A DNA stretch of 64,000 nt, taken from the NCBI GenBank assembly GCA_030268105.1, contig BSDZ01000028.1:1264001-1328000 (forward strand), read 5' to 3'. Of the stretch, positions 11,248 through 23,626 are shown piece after piece. Position 1 is the first letter of the stretch. Every line of letters starts with the position of its first letter. Under the pieces are notes generated by a model, which did not search any database, was not told the origin of the DNA, and saw only the letters and a list, made by a program, of their open reading frames with translations. Both the position numbers and the translations under genes were made by a program. The stretch comes from Volvox africanus. Its lineage: Eukaryota > Chlorophyta > Chlorophyceae > Chlamydomonadales > Volvocaceae.

Positions 11248-14200
11248 TTAAGTCCATTGGATCACGGCATGATGCTGACGTGTGTCAACCCCAAGGTAAG
11301 GCCCACCTGAGCCAAAATTCTCTTTCTTTTTCTCAACGCCTTACTCTGTGTTGGGATAGAGTGCCCGTGATGTCGGCAATCAAGGCTTACTTAGGTCAAC
11401 CAACCGTGATGGCTTTCCCGTGTGACGATGTCGTATCTCTTAACCAACATGGGCCGCGCCAGTCCAGGAAAACCCACTTCGGTCGGTGTCATGTCATTTA
11501 ACGTAAAATATGATTGTGCGTGAACACAAGATAATTGAGCAAAGTGTGCTCGTCCACAGGAATCCGTTGAAGGATAAGACCCATGTGTGTACGGCTGCAA
11601 TGCCTGCTGTAATTGTTTTTTCAGCAATCCCTTCGTTATCCGCACCGTCAGTTATTGCTTAGCCTCACATATCTTAGCGCCACGCTTTAGAATTGCGGCA
11701 TTGGATTCATAGAGCCCCATTGACCATTCTCGTATGTACTGGAAAGCTTGTCGATGCAGCACCCGATGAGGTGTGCGTTGTGAAACGCGATGTCTCCACT
11801 TTTCAGAAAGACATTAAAAAGAGGATTTTGCCTGGAGATCAGACCCACGACTTTTCAAGGCAGACCCCAAATGCCTTGTTGTATACAGGCTTTTTGGCTG
11901 CCGTACGACCTAGACGGCCGGAGATTGGCAGTTGCGCTGTCGTACACTCTAGCCGAGTTTCCCTTGCTGGCTGGCAGGTGGGTATGTTGTAAGAGCCTTC
12001 TGTGTTTCTCCCTACGTACGGCACTTCTGCACGTTTCCTGCGCTTGCGAGTCTTTACTAGCACGAAGATTAAACTCTAAGGGTTGGTTTCAGGTTATATC
12101 ATCTCACTGACCCATGGGTCCAGGCTACGTGCACCCAATGGCGGCGGCCGCCGCCTGCGTCGGCTCGCTGCACGACGCCAATGCGCCTTCGCCGTACAGT
12201 TGTGCAACAGCGGCGCGATTTTTCGGGAAGCCGTGAGTGGCGCAGCACCCCTGGAGTCGTTCCTGCCACCTTCGGCGTTGGCTAGGAAAGGTTTCAGTCA
12301 TCTGGGCGTCCAACTCCCGCCGTACTTCGAGGTATGACACAGCCATATGATGCAGCACATCAGCAATTACTAATATGTTTGACTGCATGGGGTTTCAGAT
12401 TGCTTTAATAAACTTTGTCCTCTCACGTCGTCCGTATGATTGCAACAATGTGTAATTGCCTTAGAACTCATCCCTCCACCTTCGCCCTCGCACTTGCCCG
12501 CACCACGGTTCTCCATGCGGAACATTCGCCACGCAATTGGTGTCGTACAATGCACGAAATAGCCTATGGCTGTGGACGCCGTTTTGCGTGGCGAGGAGGC
12601 ATTGCTCAAGGTGCGTCTGACGCATCTGTTGCCGTACCGACCCATGGGTCAGTGTGATGGTGACGACAGTCGACCGACCGATGGGTCAGGTCCCCCATCG
12701 CCATTGGAAGCGAAGATCGCGGAGGTGCTGAGTGGCACGAGCCGACGTTCGTTCCCTGTCGCCGGCGCCGATGGCGGCCCAGTCTCAGCCGGTCCCGCCG
12801 CGGCCGCATTGAGATCTTCCCGACACAATATTCTGGACGGCGGCTGCATCCTTGCAGTGACCATCCACCATGCAGTCGTGGGTGAGTGGCCGTGGGAAGG
12901 CCCTTCCGTACATGTCGTTGCTCCCGAGCTTAGCCTAACCAGATGCCCCTAAATAGTTGAAGAAGCAAGTAGTTGAGAGAGTATTAGCCAGCGAGCTTGA
13001 ACATGACCTTGGTTATTCAAAACATAGTAAAGCCCCTAAAATGGATAATAACCGCCGTAACGGTAGTTATGAAAAAACAATAATAGACGAAAATGGTAAT
13101 CAGTTAACAGTAGACGTAGCTCGCGATCGAGAAGGAGATGCTGATGATTGCCTGTCTATGCCAAATTTTGGAGCATACTATGGCAGCAAGCACGACAACA
13201 CATACCCTGGAGCCGTACCATCCTAACTTAGGGGGTATGTATATGCTGAAAAAAACAGCACGAAACCAGCACACGCTGCGTAAGTAAAATGGGCGGAGTT
13301 TTGTGATCGGGGTGATGGTGCCGAAGCATTGCGCTTTCCCGCCATTTTTGTATCGGTCATCTCTTTTTCAACGCGACCCAAGGGTTTGCTTTTTCGACCC
13401 GTGGAGGTCTCTAAACCGACCCATGGGTTGATCGAAGATTCGGTACCCTTGTAAGAACCCTAAGCCATTTCTTTGGCCGTACAGACGGGCACTCCGCCTT
13501 CAGATTCATGGACCGATTGGCAGCTCACTACCGCGACCTGACAGCAGCGTTGGCGAGGGTGCCACCACCACCGCTGTCGCCGCCGGACTCACCGCCGCCG
13601 CCACCATTTTGCTCCCCATTACCACGCTCGACGGCGGGGCTGGCGACGGCGACAGCGACGGCGACGCCATTCGATGACGTCAACGCTCTAGGGAAACATC
13701 TGAAAGTGGACTGCGTCGTGAAGTCCGCACTTGCCTCTGCCGCCACATCACCACCATCGATGTCGCCCTTGCCATCGATGTCGTACTCGTCGTCATCGGA
13801 AGCGGCGGCTGCAGCGGGAGAGCGCAATGCCGTTGAGAGGCAGGAGGTGCACCTGGAGCGAGGTTCGCAGTCGGGGCTGTGTTGCCATGTGGGGGTTGAG
13901 GGGGGCCCTTGGCAGAGCGGTATCCAAGTACGGTTTCCTGTTGGCCTGGATGCGAAGATCCCGATGGACGGGAGAGGGTCTCCACCTGCAGATGCGGGGT
14001 CATCTGCGTCCGCCATACCGCTGCCGGCCCAGTCGATATCGAGTCCAGCTGGTGGCGGAGGAAAGAGAGCTGGTGCCGGCGGTGCCGGCGGTGCCGGCGG
14101 TGATGGTGGCCACGTTGAGCGTCAAGTCAGGGGCGGCAGTGGGGGAACGGGTGGTGGTAGAGGCGACGGTGACAGAGACGGGGACAGAAGCTCCGATACC

Positions 14201-17174
14201 TACGGCTTGAGTAATGCGGATGTGGATGGGCTGTTAGAAGCACGGTCTGAACGGTCCCCTGATCATCATCATCATCATCAGCAGCAGCAGCAGCAGCAAC
14301 AAAAACAACTATTATTACTGCATCAGACAAAAGGACACGAAACACATCATGTCCAGGATAGCGAAGTTTACGTCAACCGTAAAGCCAGCGTCGGCGGCAT
14401 CGGCGGCTGTACTTCTGCTTCGCAATCATCTTTTCAAGCTTCCACCAAGATGCCCCTTAAGATCGCAGCATCTTGCTCGTTCACATCAATATCGGCGCCG
14501 CCGCTGCAGCCTTCACAGCCGTCGCGCCCGCCGCAAAAGTTTACGGCATGTTCAGCTCCCGAATATCGGCTACCTCTGCAGCAACAGGTTACATTTGACC
14601 GATCGTTGCTCTTTCCGACGGCAGTGGCGGCGGCGATGCCGGTTTCGGAGCCACAGTCATTTCGCCGACACTTTGGTGATGATGATTATGGGGGGCAGGA
14701 GGTCGAGGGAGCTGGACTCGGGAGCTTAGTGCTAAGTAGCTTGCAGATCCAGCAGGTGAGGAAGCTTCGATTCAAATATTGCCGTTAGCGGTGATCGATA
14801 AGCTGTTGGTTTGTGACGGATAGAAAAACTTATGTGGTTTTGACTGTGGGAACGAAAAATTCAAAATTCAAAATCAATAATCGGAAATGGATGGAAAAGT
14901 GAATTCCAACCACGGAAGTTATTAATTGTGGAAGTTATCGTTGTTCTATCATACATCTGATGTTATATACGGTGGCGTGTTTGACCACTGTGATTGTCAC
15001 CAACAACCGTAACCGACAACAGATGGGCGCAGCTGGCTGGCAGAGGTCGCTGCGATGCGTGGGCCGGTTGGTGCGAAACCTCATTTCGGAGGAGCGACGA
15101 TGGCGCGGGGCCTCGGGTCGTTCGCTCGTTTGCGAGGTGCTCCACCTTCCGGCTGACCAGGTAGCACAACTCAAGGTACGGCTGTTCTTGACGTCTTGGC
15201 GGTTGATGTCATGTGCCGTCCAAATTGTATTCTGTCCACACAACTAGACGTCATGTCGTACCATCCTTTACCTCCTCGCCATCACCAGGCACTTGCCGCC
15301 GGATCAGCTCCGAAACCACAGCCAGTCACTGATCAAGAGTCTACTGGTTGCGCCGGCTCGACCACCGCAGCCCCCGCGACCGCCCCCACCATGATCAGCA
15401 CCAACGACGCTATCACGGCGCTTATCTGGGTGCTCATGTGCGATCTGCGGGGCAGGGCGCCGCCGGGCGCCCGGCCCGCCGACACCGCTGGCCGTGACGG
15501 CAGCAGTGGATACATGGGCCTTGCTTTTGATCTGCGTCGCAATGGCCGGCTCCATGGCCTGGACCAAGAGCAGCTTAGAGGCAGTGACATCGGCGCTCCG
15601 CCAAAACCATTCTCATCATGTTTTTTTGGCAACGGGGTTTGGTGCTTGCATATTCCATCGCCGTCAGCCCCGCCGTTGGGTGGGCGGGCCTCAAACACCG
15701 TCGCCGTCACGTCCACTGCTGCCACGACAACTCGAAGTCACGATGCCGCGGAGATTGTCGAGTCGATCTGCACCATCTGTGGCGCCGGTCGCATGCGGAC
15801 CACCCGTGTCTCAGAGCTCTCAGCCGGCGCCGCTACTACCCCATTGTCATACAACGGCAACTGCGGCGGCGGCGGCGGTGCCGGCGGCTACTGCCCCCTG
15901 TGCTGCTTGCGGTTCGGAGCGGCAGCAGTTCGACGCTGCTTGACGGACCTTCGTGAGCACCCGGAGGGTGTGGAACAGGTATGGTGGATGGGTGCTGGGT
16001 GCTTAAGAGTGTTAGTTGGATGTGATCGCAAGGGCAGTGTCGTCGTGGACTTCAGTAGGCTTCAGTAGACTGAGGTTCTTCAAAATTTAGTTAGTTCGGT
16101 TCCTATTCGTTGTTAGTTCTGTACTATTTCTGAAATTTCTGAAATATCTGAAATTAATCTACAATCGACAACCGGTTGACTTACGACGAGTCCTAAGGCG
16201 CTGCTCTCTGACCTCGACCCGCTGCCGAACCGCCGGTCTTCCGCTCCGAACCAGCAGGTGCTGCGTACGGCAGCCGCGCAGCTGTCGGCGCCACTGAGCT
16301 CCCAGATAACCATGATGGCCAATGTTTGCTGCCAGCAGGTAAAGAGCTTAGGTGGGACCATGGGGCTGCGGAGCGGGCATTATCGTTGTGTTCCAACTAA
16401 TGTTAACTGATAGCATAACGGTTCACTCGTGGGTTCGCCCTCATGCGCCCCTAATTTATCCACCACTTTCTCCCGAATTCTATATCTATTGGGCGATCAC
16501 GATGAACTGCGGCAAAACTCCGAGCGTATTTTACTCAAAATCGGTCATCGATGCAGTGAGCTTGCCTGTAGGCAGGCATATCTTGACAGATCAAATCTAC
16601 AACAGCATGCCTTGATTTCGGGCATCCGCCACCTCGGCTGCCTTCCTCGGCCGACATAAGGACTATCCGCGCTTCCCGTTAATCATTTACCGTGATGCAG
16701 GATGCTATGTTGACGAGCTGGCAGATGCCCTATTGGGACCTGGACTTTGGCTTCGGCGAAAAGGCCGGTAGTTGCCGTAGGTTCCGAAACCAGCCGGTCC
16801 AGGTCCAGTCCCTACTGGCCCCCAGTCCGCCTTGGTCAGCGGCCGTCATGGCGGCGGCGCCTCCAGGTCGGGCCTCTGTTGGGGCCGCCGCGACTACGGA
16901 CTCGGACGCGTTACCTGTTCATAAACCAACCGCTGGAGCTGGTTTATTGGACTCAACCGGCAGTGACTGGCGAAGAGCATGTAAGAGTGCTGCTTTAGGT
17001 GTCCCAACGCAGGCTGACCACGTGCACTTAAATGGTGCTGGTTGTGCGACTTCGACGTGCGCGCAGACAGCGGATGGGCTAAACCTGTTCATTCTGGTTC
17101 CGGAGGGTGCGGCGGCGGCGCTTCGGTGCAGTCCCGTGATACGAGAACTGGTACCGGGGGCCGTGTTCCAATGA
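11248..17174 (+). CDS. BAHD-type acyltransferase (transferase family PF02458), N-terminus unresolved
   Basis: Nine phase-consistent exons: 11248-11295, 11889-11977, 12124-12331, 12563-12881, 13485-14755, 15023-15175, 15289-15978, 16198-16338, 16701-17174, giving 1130 residues from the first recognised exon. Family landmarks in order: LSPLDHG (the early LSxxD), AFWLPYDLDGRRLAVALSYTL then FPLLAGRL, GGCILAVTIHHAVVDG with the catalytic HxxxD at about 218-222, STNDAITALIW at about 733, YFGN-like FFGNGVW, and the structural motif DFGFG at about 988-992. BAHD enzymes move an acyl group from acyl-CoA to an alcohol or amine; the substrate cannot be told here. About 510 residues lie between HxxxD and STNDA where plant enzymes have roughly a hundred. 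Most of this is low-complexity (Gly, Ser, Pro, His, Gln runs). The codon for the motif's Asp is split by intron 12882-13484, which holds the IS256 fragment. The 5' exons upstream of 11248 were not found. Confidence 0.75.
12109..12120. repeat. palindrome GACCCATGGGTC, copy 3
   Basis: A perfect copy placed directly before the CAG acceptor (12121-12123) of an acyltransferase exon, so it occupies the acceptor region. Confidence 0.97.
12639..12650. repeat. palindrome GACCCATGGGTC, copy 4
   Basis: A perfect copy inside a coding exon of the acyltransferase gene (residues Arg-Pro-Met-Gly). A near-copy, gaccgatgggtc, follows at 12676-12687. Together they mark an insertion in the protein between KVRLTHL and GGCILAV. 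Confidence 0.97.
12957..13142 (+). pseudogene. IS256-family transposase fragment, bacterial type
   Basis: About 62 codons read like the N-terminal part of an IS256-family (bacterial Mutator-type) transposase: LKKQVVERVLASELEHDLGY, then NNRRNGSYEKTI and a closing DREGD block, in the order known for the family. The similarity stops after DREGD, and the DDE catalytic core is absent. The frame stays open to 13226 with unrelated sequence. The fragment is AT-rich with A/T-ending codons, unlike the exons on both sides. It sits wholly inside the intron 12882-13484 of the acyltransferase gene. The wording of the motif resembles IS256 copies of intracellular alphaproteobacteria, but that origin is an inference made by eye. 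No terminal inverted repeats are visible. Confidence 0.75.
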
Positions 17175-18040
17175 GCTGCCCATAATACGGCATGTCGCAT
17201 ATGGAGGGGTTCGGGTAGCCTGCAGGACTGACGTTGGTGACACCGTGGACGAGGTGGTAAAGTAAGCGCAGTGTGCATGAACAGCGCAGTTTGCGTTACA
17301 GGTGCTCAATTCTGAACCGCACGACATAAGGCTGGGAGGCACCTAGTCAAGGTCTCCTTGGATACCACATTTCATGGCAAGAATTCCATTCTAGATACAT
17401 CAACGGCACGGGAGAGACCCAAGGTCGTTCAGAAAGCTCATGGATGCCCAAATTACGCGCGCCTACGATGCGAGTCTGGCAGAAGGTTGCGCACTGCGAC
17501 GGCATCAACTCTGGTGTAAATGGATGCAAGTATTTTGTTCCAGTCCGTAGTTCCATACGTCAACATTGGGAGGAAAACGATGTCGTGTTCTCGTTATCTC
17601 ATATGACACTATAGCTTCCGTTGTGGAATGGAACTGGGCAACTGGTGAAGATGACCGTTCTGTTGTTCGTCTCGTGCTCTCGTGTCCCACTACGCAGGAC
17701 AAGATTCTTTGCTCTAACATAAGTGTTTGATAACGTACATCTTAGCAAATTTGTCCCCTCGTGAGAAGCCGCACACGAAATTTAAAATTCAACGATATGA
17801 AGCCTTGTCTCATATGGTTAGTGCAAGAAGCTTTTAAAGGACTTTATTGAAGAAATTATCCTGCTTTCTCTGTATGGCAGCTTATGAAAAATGTATGTAC
17901 GGCGAAATCCGTTTGACTTTCTACCTTTCTCTTCGACAGAACTGGCTGTTTGTGAATGCTCGCATTAGGGTAAAACATTATGCACATGCCGCCGTAACGT
18001 ATACTTAAACTGTTCCTGAACTCTGAGAAGCAAGTCAGCC
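17175..18040. other. spacer between acyltransferase and NEDD1-like genes
   Basis: No coding exon is recognised. A TGTAA at 17515-17519, the usual volvocine polyadenylation signal, could end the acyltransferase transcript. The rest shows nothing I can name. Confidence 0.45.
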
Positions 18041-21000
18041 ATGGGCGACCCTGGCACCTTTGTTGCTGTCAGCAGTACTACTGCAAAGGTGTGCTGCTTA
18101 GATGCAGATGGAAAACCGGCGTACCTGCGGCAGGAAAGCGCATCTCAACCTCATGGAAGCGTTAACTGGCTTAAAAATGGCAAGGCGTTCCTGACTACTC
18201 CGGGCGGAAATGTCACATGTATCATCGAGAATGAAAAAGAGAAGCAGCACATCATTTTGTCACTGCCATCCGGCCCATTGCTGGGCCGGGTCAGCGGAGA
18301 TGGGAAGTGTCTGGTCTTGGTACAAAGCGGCGTACCGGGGAGCATTAACGTCTATGACCTGCAATCTCTTTTGGTAGGTCAGGGCTTACACCGATGAAGC
18401 AGTGGACAGCTCGTTGCAGCAAGCATAGCAGTTGAGATGTCGAATACATACAAAGCCGCTTGGCTTATCCTGTGACCCAGATCATACATGAGTATCAGGG
18501 AACACCCGCATGATCATTGCGGTAGTTGGGAGACGAAACCCAAAGACCGCGCCTTATCCCTGACAGCTCCGATGCACAATAGAGTAGACGTCTTCTTGCT
18601 TGGTCACTTTGTCTGCCCCAATGATTGCTGTTCCAAGGCAGAGAATGTACACGAGAACTAATGAAGCGCATGGCTTTTGATGCCCTGTTGTGCACCGCTC
18701 ACAACTGACGTACTACGTGTAAGCAGCGAAATAGCTAACTTCCTCTAATACCTGCAACGTTTCCTGCGCAACAGCAGATAGTATTTGGACACTATTCGAG
18801 GTGTGCCTCCCATCACTTTGAACCGCAGGGCTCTCCGGGACCAGCCAAGCCTCCCGTTGTGCTTCAGGATCATGACCGCCCCATCTTAGCGATCGCGGCC
18901 TCCTATTGCACGACCCACATCGCCTCCTCGAAGTGCGGGTGGTCGGCGGGTGTGGTTAACTCCATAGGCCGTATTTAGTCAACATGGTCTCGGCGGGCAT
19001 GCTTGTCATTCATCATGCTGTCCCTGCGATTGCGAAGAGGAGATATCCTAGGCGCACGGGCGCGTAGAATTATACACTGCACTCGAGGATGGGTGGCGAC
19101 CTTACACCACGGGCGGCGCCCTGTCAGCGTAGTTTCACTTCTGTGATGACGTGGTTGCTCTTTGGTGAATCGACACTATCCCTCTGGAGCACATCCTTAC
19201 ATACATACGGGTGGGCTTTATCTTTGTGGAACACGCGCAGTCAGAATTGTGGCCACTATTCCTTGCTTTCATCATTACCCAATTGAACTTGCCTGCCAAT
19301 CCTTTCACCCAATCCTGTCCAAATCTTTCGCTTATCCCAAATTCAGCTCAACGGGCGCTGTATACCTTCACGAGGCTGGCTCCGGTGTGCGCTCGACGCT
19401 GGGGGCATTGCCGGGAGGAGCTATGCTGGTGACCCCGAAACGGTGCCTTGCATTTTCACAGATAAAAGAACCACTCAGGTATGGCACCCGTCTGGCTACT
19501 GGATGGAAACCAGACTTAGATGAGGTCCTGGCATATGGGATGGAGCATTCGCAACTATGTAAATGGATTTCCATTTGCCGAACCCCTGCTGTGCAGGTTG
19601 GCGGCCGGTGCCGATGATGGCCAGGTGATCGTGTGGCAAATCCTGCCAATGGCCATGGGTAAGTTAATACCAGGCAGGCTGTTGAGTTGGGCGTCCTATT
19701 GCCAGGGTGTTTTCTGGGTGGGGTTGGTTTTGGTCCAGGTAGCGCATCGGGCTTGGATTTCTATCCTCTTTCACCATCACGCTAAGATGACAAAGCGCTC
19801 CTTCCATTCACTTTTGATTTATTCCCATAATTCCTCGTTGGTGCCTCTCCCGATTAGGCCCCATTGTGATGCCCATCAAGCTGCGCGGCCGGGTCATGGG
19901 AGTTGGCTTCGCGAAGTACAAAAAGGTGGAGTGAAGCTTATTGATACCCCGAACAACTGGTGCATGGTTGATTTGGGCGGTGTAAAGCCCGCCCATGTGC
20001 CTGGGTATGGTGCTGTGGTAAATGTCGCGTTCGCTGCCTGATAGTGAGGACCCCAAATCGACTATGCTAGGACCTCCGTATGGGCCTAACCTGTGGTGTA
20101 GTGCGGCGCATAATGCATAGCGTGAAGTGCGTGAAATGCCCTGTCTACCGAATGCAGAAGGATAGTCCCCTTTTCTTGTCCCCGGGTCCATTGCTTGACA
20201 CCCCCATCCCACGGCGATTTCCTCCCCTGTCCCATGGGCCTGCGATCCTGCAGCAACACTCACACCTGCTGCTGGCATGTTCAGAGAGCGGACAACTTGT
20301 CGTGATGGATATGCGACACTTCCCCAATATCCAGGGCCAGGTAGGACTCTTGCCATCGGGATCCAGTACCGTCTCCTGGCTTTACCTCGTCGCTGATGAC
20401 AACACTTGTAAACAAGCAGTAGCCCGACGGTTGTCGCAGTACGCCGCATCTAGCCACCATAACGAGCACCGCAGGCACTTCAATCCAGTGTTGCGCCAGC
20501 ATGATGGTATGCGTTGCAGTCCATTCTGTATTTCTGCATGATTGTGCTTCTGTGTAATCGGCGTTGTGGCATTGTTTTGAGACGCAGAAGAAGAACGGAC
20601 TCAGTGATATAAACCCGGAAGATATTGATATATAATCGGTGGCGACTTTACGTGCTTAAAATTATCTTGAGCACATTAAAGAGTAATCCTGATAGAGGAA
20701 CCACAATTCTTGACCAAATACGTGGTTGCCTAACTGTTCAGGGGCAATCTGTATCGGTGGAACTAAGCGTGGCGGTATCGTGCATGGCAGTTCGCGATGA
20801 CGGGCAACTCGTGGCGATTGGAACCAAGGGTACGCCGGCAGCATTTGAGCTGCGATCCTTCGCGGCTAGAGGAATCGCCTTCGTGTCGTAAGCATGTCAG
20901 GCTGTACTGCTGGACATGTTGGCTGCAGATTTCTGCAGAGGAGTGGTCGCTAGAAAACCTTTCCAGGTAAAAGGTTTTAGGTTAGGGGGAGATCAAAGGC

Positions 21001-23626
21001 CTGACCAATCTGCTCTTCCCGACTCCCCCATGCAGATGGCCGCGTGGGATTGATCCGAGTGGAGGATCTTACTACGCACGGGCAGGTACGTTTGCGACTC
21101 CAGGCAGCAGCTCGCAAGGAGAGTTGGGAAGCTTAACCCGCGAAGGAGTCAGCTTCTATTTTGGGTTTCTGGTGGCCAGGCTTCCCGCGCCGCATGACTT
21201 GTATTCTGGGCGTGGGAGGCAGAGGACGGAGCCTGTGCGTCGAAACGCAGGGGTGGGAACCAAATCACCCCAGACTCATGCCTGATGGTCCGGTGACCGA
21301 TTCGGCTAACATCACTATATTTCCTTGCTGTTTGCTCATTTGCATAGCGAGTGTTGACGGGTAATTGTTGGTTTGATAGGGCATTGTGCTGCGTCTTGCT
21401 CTTCTGTTCGCTGTTGCGGATAAGGATGCAATTTTCTACCGCAGAACGTAACCAAGCTGGGCTGCATCAGAGTCTTCGACCTGGGCACACATCTCGACGT
21501 TGTAGACATCTCCTTCCAGCGGCCAAGGTAAATGCCCTCGATGGCAGCTCTTGTTATAGCTAGCTGTATACCATATGCTATAACAGAAGCGCCTATCAGC
21601 CTCGGAGGCGACTGCATTAGTAGGCAGACCTTTAAAGAAGCAGATAGGGAAACTAGCCTGGCCCAATCCAGTTGCGACTTAGGTACAGACTAGCCTCACC
21701 TGCAGACCAGCGTTCTTCAATCCGACAGGGTTGTGCTCTTTCCTTAATTGTTTGGGGTTTCAGGGTGGAAGAGTTGTCCGATGCTAGTAAGTTTTGCCTT
21801 AAAATCTCCACCGATTGCTGATCATCGGGGCAATAACCATAAGGGTTTCACCTGGTTTTACCATTAAGGTTTAGCAAAAAAGGACATTCGTTGCTTACGC
21901 CGGATTCCTTTCCCTTCTGCTGCATCGCATCAGGGAGCACCGTGACTCACGTGACGCCAGGGAAGCTCGGGACAACCGGGAAAGCCGGGAGAGTACACCG
22001 GCGGCGCCTGTGCCCGCGCCTGGTTCAGAGCCGCAACCTGCTACACAGCAAGCCCCCCCGGCGGACGCTGCGGATGGTAGGCTGGGCAGCGGCGGGATTG
22101 AGGAGCTGGGCGAGGGCGAGCTCCTAGTGGAGGAACCGCCGCTGAAGAGACATGCTACTCACTCCGTCCTGATGGCTGCAGGCTCGGGCTCTCAACGACA
22201 GAGCCAACTGGAGAAACAAGAAGGCCAAGCTACACGTCACGCGCCGGCAACATCGTCAGGGCCTGCTAGCTCAGCAGCAACTACGGCCTCGCAACGGCAA
22301 CAACCGGCTTCTACGACGAGCGCCGCTGGCATGGCTGGCAAGACTGCAACGAGGACTACTGCCACTTCCGCACAGCCCGCCGCCCCAGGTACCACTGCAA
22401 CTGCCGCGGCTTCAGTGGTCGCAGGTAGCAGTGCAGTAGCTTCTGGGCCAACATCTGGTCAGATAGGCCCAGTTTCTATGCAATCGCTAGCTGCGCGCCA
22501 CACGGGAGTTACGCCCATCGTTATTCCCGGTGGTGCAGCCTCCGGTGGGCATCCCCGGCGGCCGTCAGATGTAGGTGGCAGCACGGTATCTCCCGGGGCG
22601 CAGGCTGCGACGGAGGAGGCAGTGAGTGGCGGAGAGGGGCATCAGACACATCCATCGCCGTCAGGCCGGACGCTAGTGGGGGGGGCTGTAGCTAGCACCA
22701 GCTCACCCGCATCATCGCCGAGGTCGGTTTGTAACTCTCAGTATAGCTCAGCGGGCGGGGTTGGGGCTTCCTCTCGCTGGTGCTCATCTTTGATGAAGTT
22801 GAAGTCTATCCTTAGTCAACTGACACGTACTTGATTTGTGTTTTAAAGTGTTATGAAATTTCAACACATCCTTCACCAATTTCATCACAAGTTGATATCA
22901 CTGTTGTCGCCTCAGATAGATATGGTACCAGGTATTTCACGCCTTGCATTGCATTTGCAATGATATTGTTTACATTTGTTTCTTGGCGTGTCTTTGTCTG
23001 CAGTCTCTGTTCACTCATCCCATTCTGCCCCACCCCACTCCACTCCACCGCCCCCCCGATCCCGTTGGTCTGTTTTCACAGACCGCGCAGCCCCCGGGCT
23101 ACCATGTCTGGGGGCGGTTACCCTCTCATCAGGCCCTACGGCAGCGTGGGGGGTGAAAACATGTCAGCCGCTAACCTGCGGACGTACCTGGACGATTTCC
23201 GGCAGGAGGTTCGCGACTTGGTTCGCGGGCTGCAAGCTGACATGGTCCGGCAGGCTGTGGCTGCGGAGGTGCGCGAGGTTGGGTGTAACCCCCGTGAAAA
23301 CGGAACTATTGCGGACCGGGTATCTCGGTAGCAGGAACTTTCTGGAGAACAGCCTTCTGGTGTACCTACTGCCCACGAGGGCGCTTGGTGGGTCCATATC
23401 TGCTATGATTTTGAAATAAAAGTCGACACGGAGGAACATCAACACCCGCTTGCTTGCCCGATGGTCGCCTTTTTATGCTTCCTCGTAGATGGCGCATCGG
23501 AACGACATCGCGCTATTGCAGCAGGAGAACAAGATCCTTTGGGAGGAGGTGCGCCGGCTGTCCCAGCAGCTCGACGCAAACCTGAGGTTCGGGCTTCTAA
23601 GCCAAAACGGGGCGCCCTGGCAATAG
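18041..23626 (+). CDS. NEDD1: NEDD1-like WD40 protein (gamma-tubulin complex adaptor)
   Basis: Supported exons: 18041-18373, about 18775-18940, 19347-19478, 19597-19658, 19858-19925, 20254-20340, 20742-20829, 21036-21085, 21445-21527, 21934-about 22720, about 23080-23268, 23489-23626. Others may be missing. The first part reads as WD40 blades: LAAGADDGQVIVWQ, HLLLACSESGQLVVMD, VSCMAVRDDGQLVAIGTKDG. A long Ser/Thr/Ala-rich linker follows. The C-terminus is a helical segment, LRTYLDDFRQEVRDLVRGLQ, and a short coiled coil, LLQQENKILWEEVRRLSQQL. WD40 blades, disordered linker and a C-terminal helix pair are the NEDD1 (GCP-WD) layout; that protein docks gamma-tubulin ring complexes at centrosomes, basal bodies and spindles. 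In such an alga it would be expected at the basal-body region (inference). Exon 2 has a tandem acceptor (cagcag). The helicity and order support NEDD1, but another WD40 family cannot be excluded. Confidence 0.6.
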
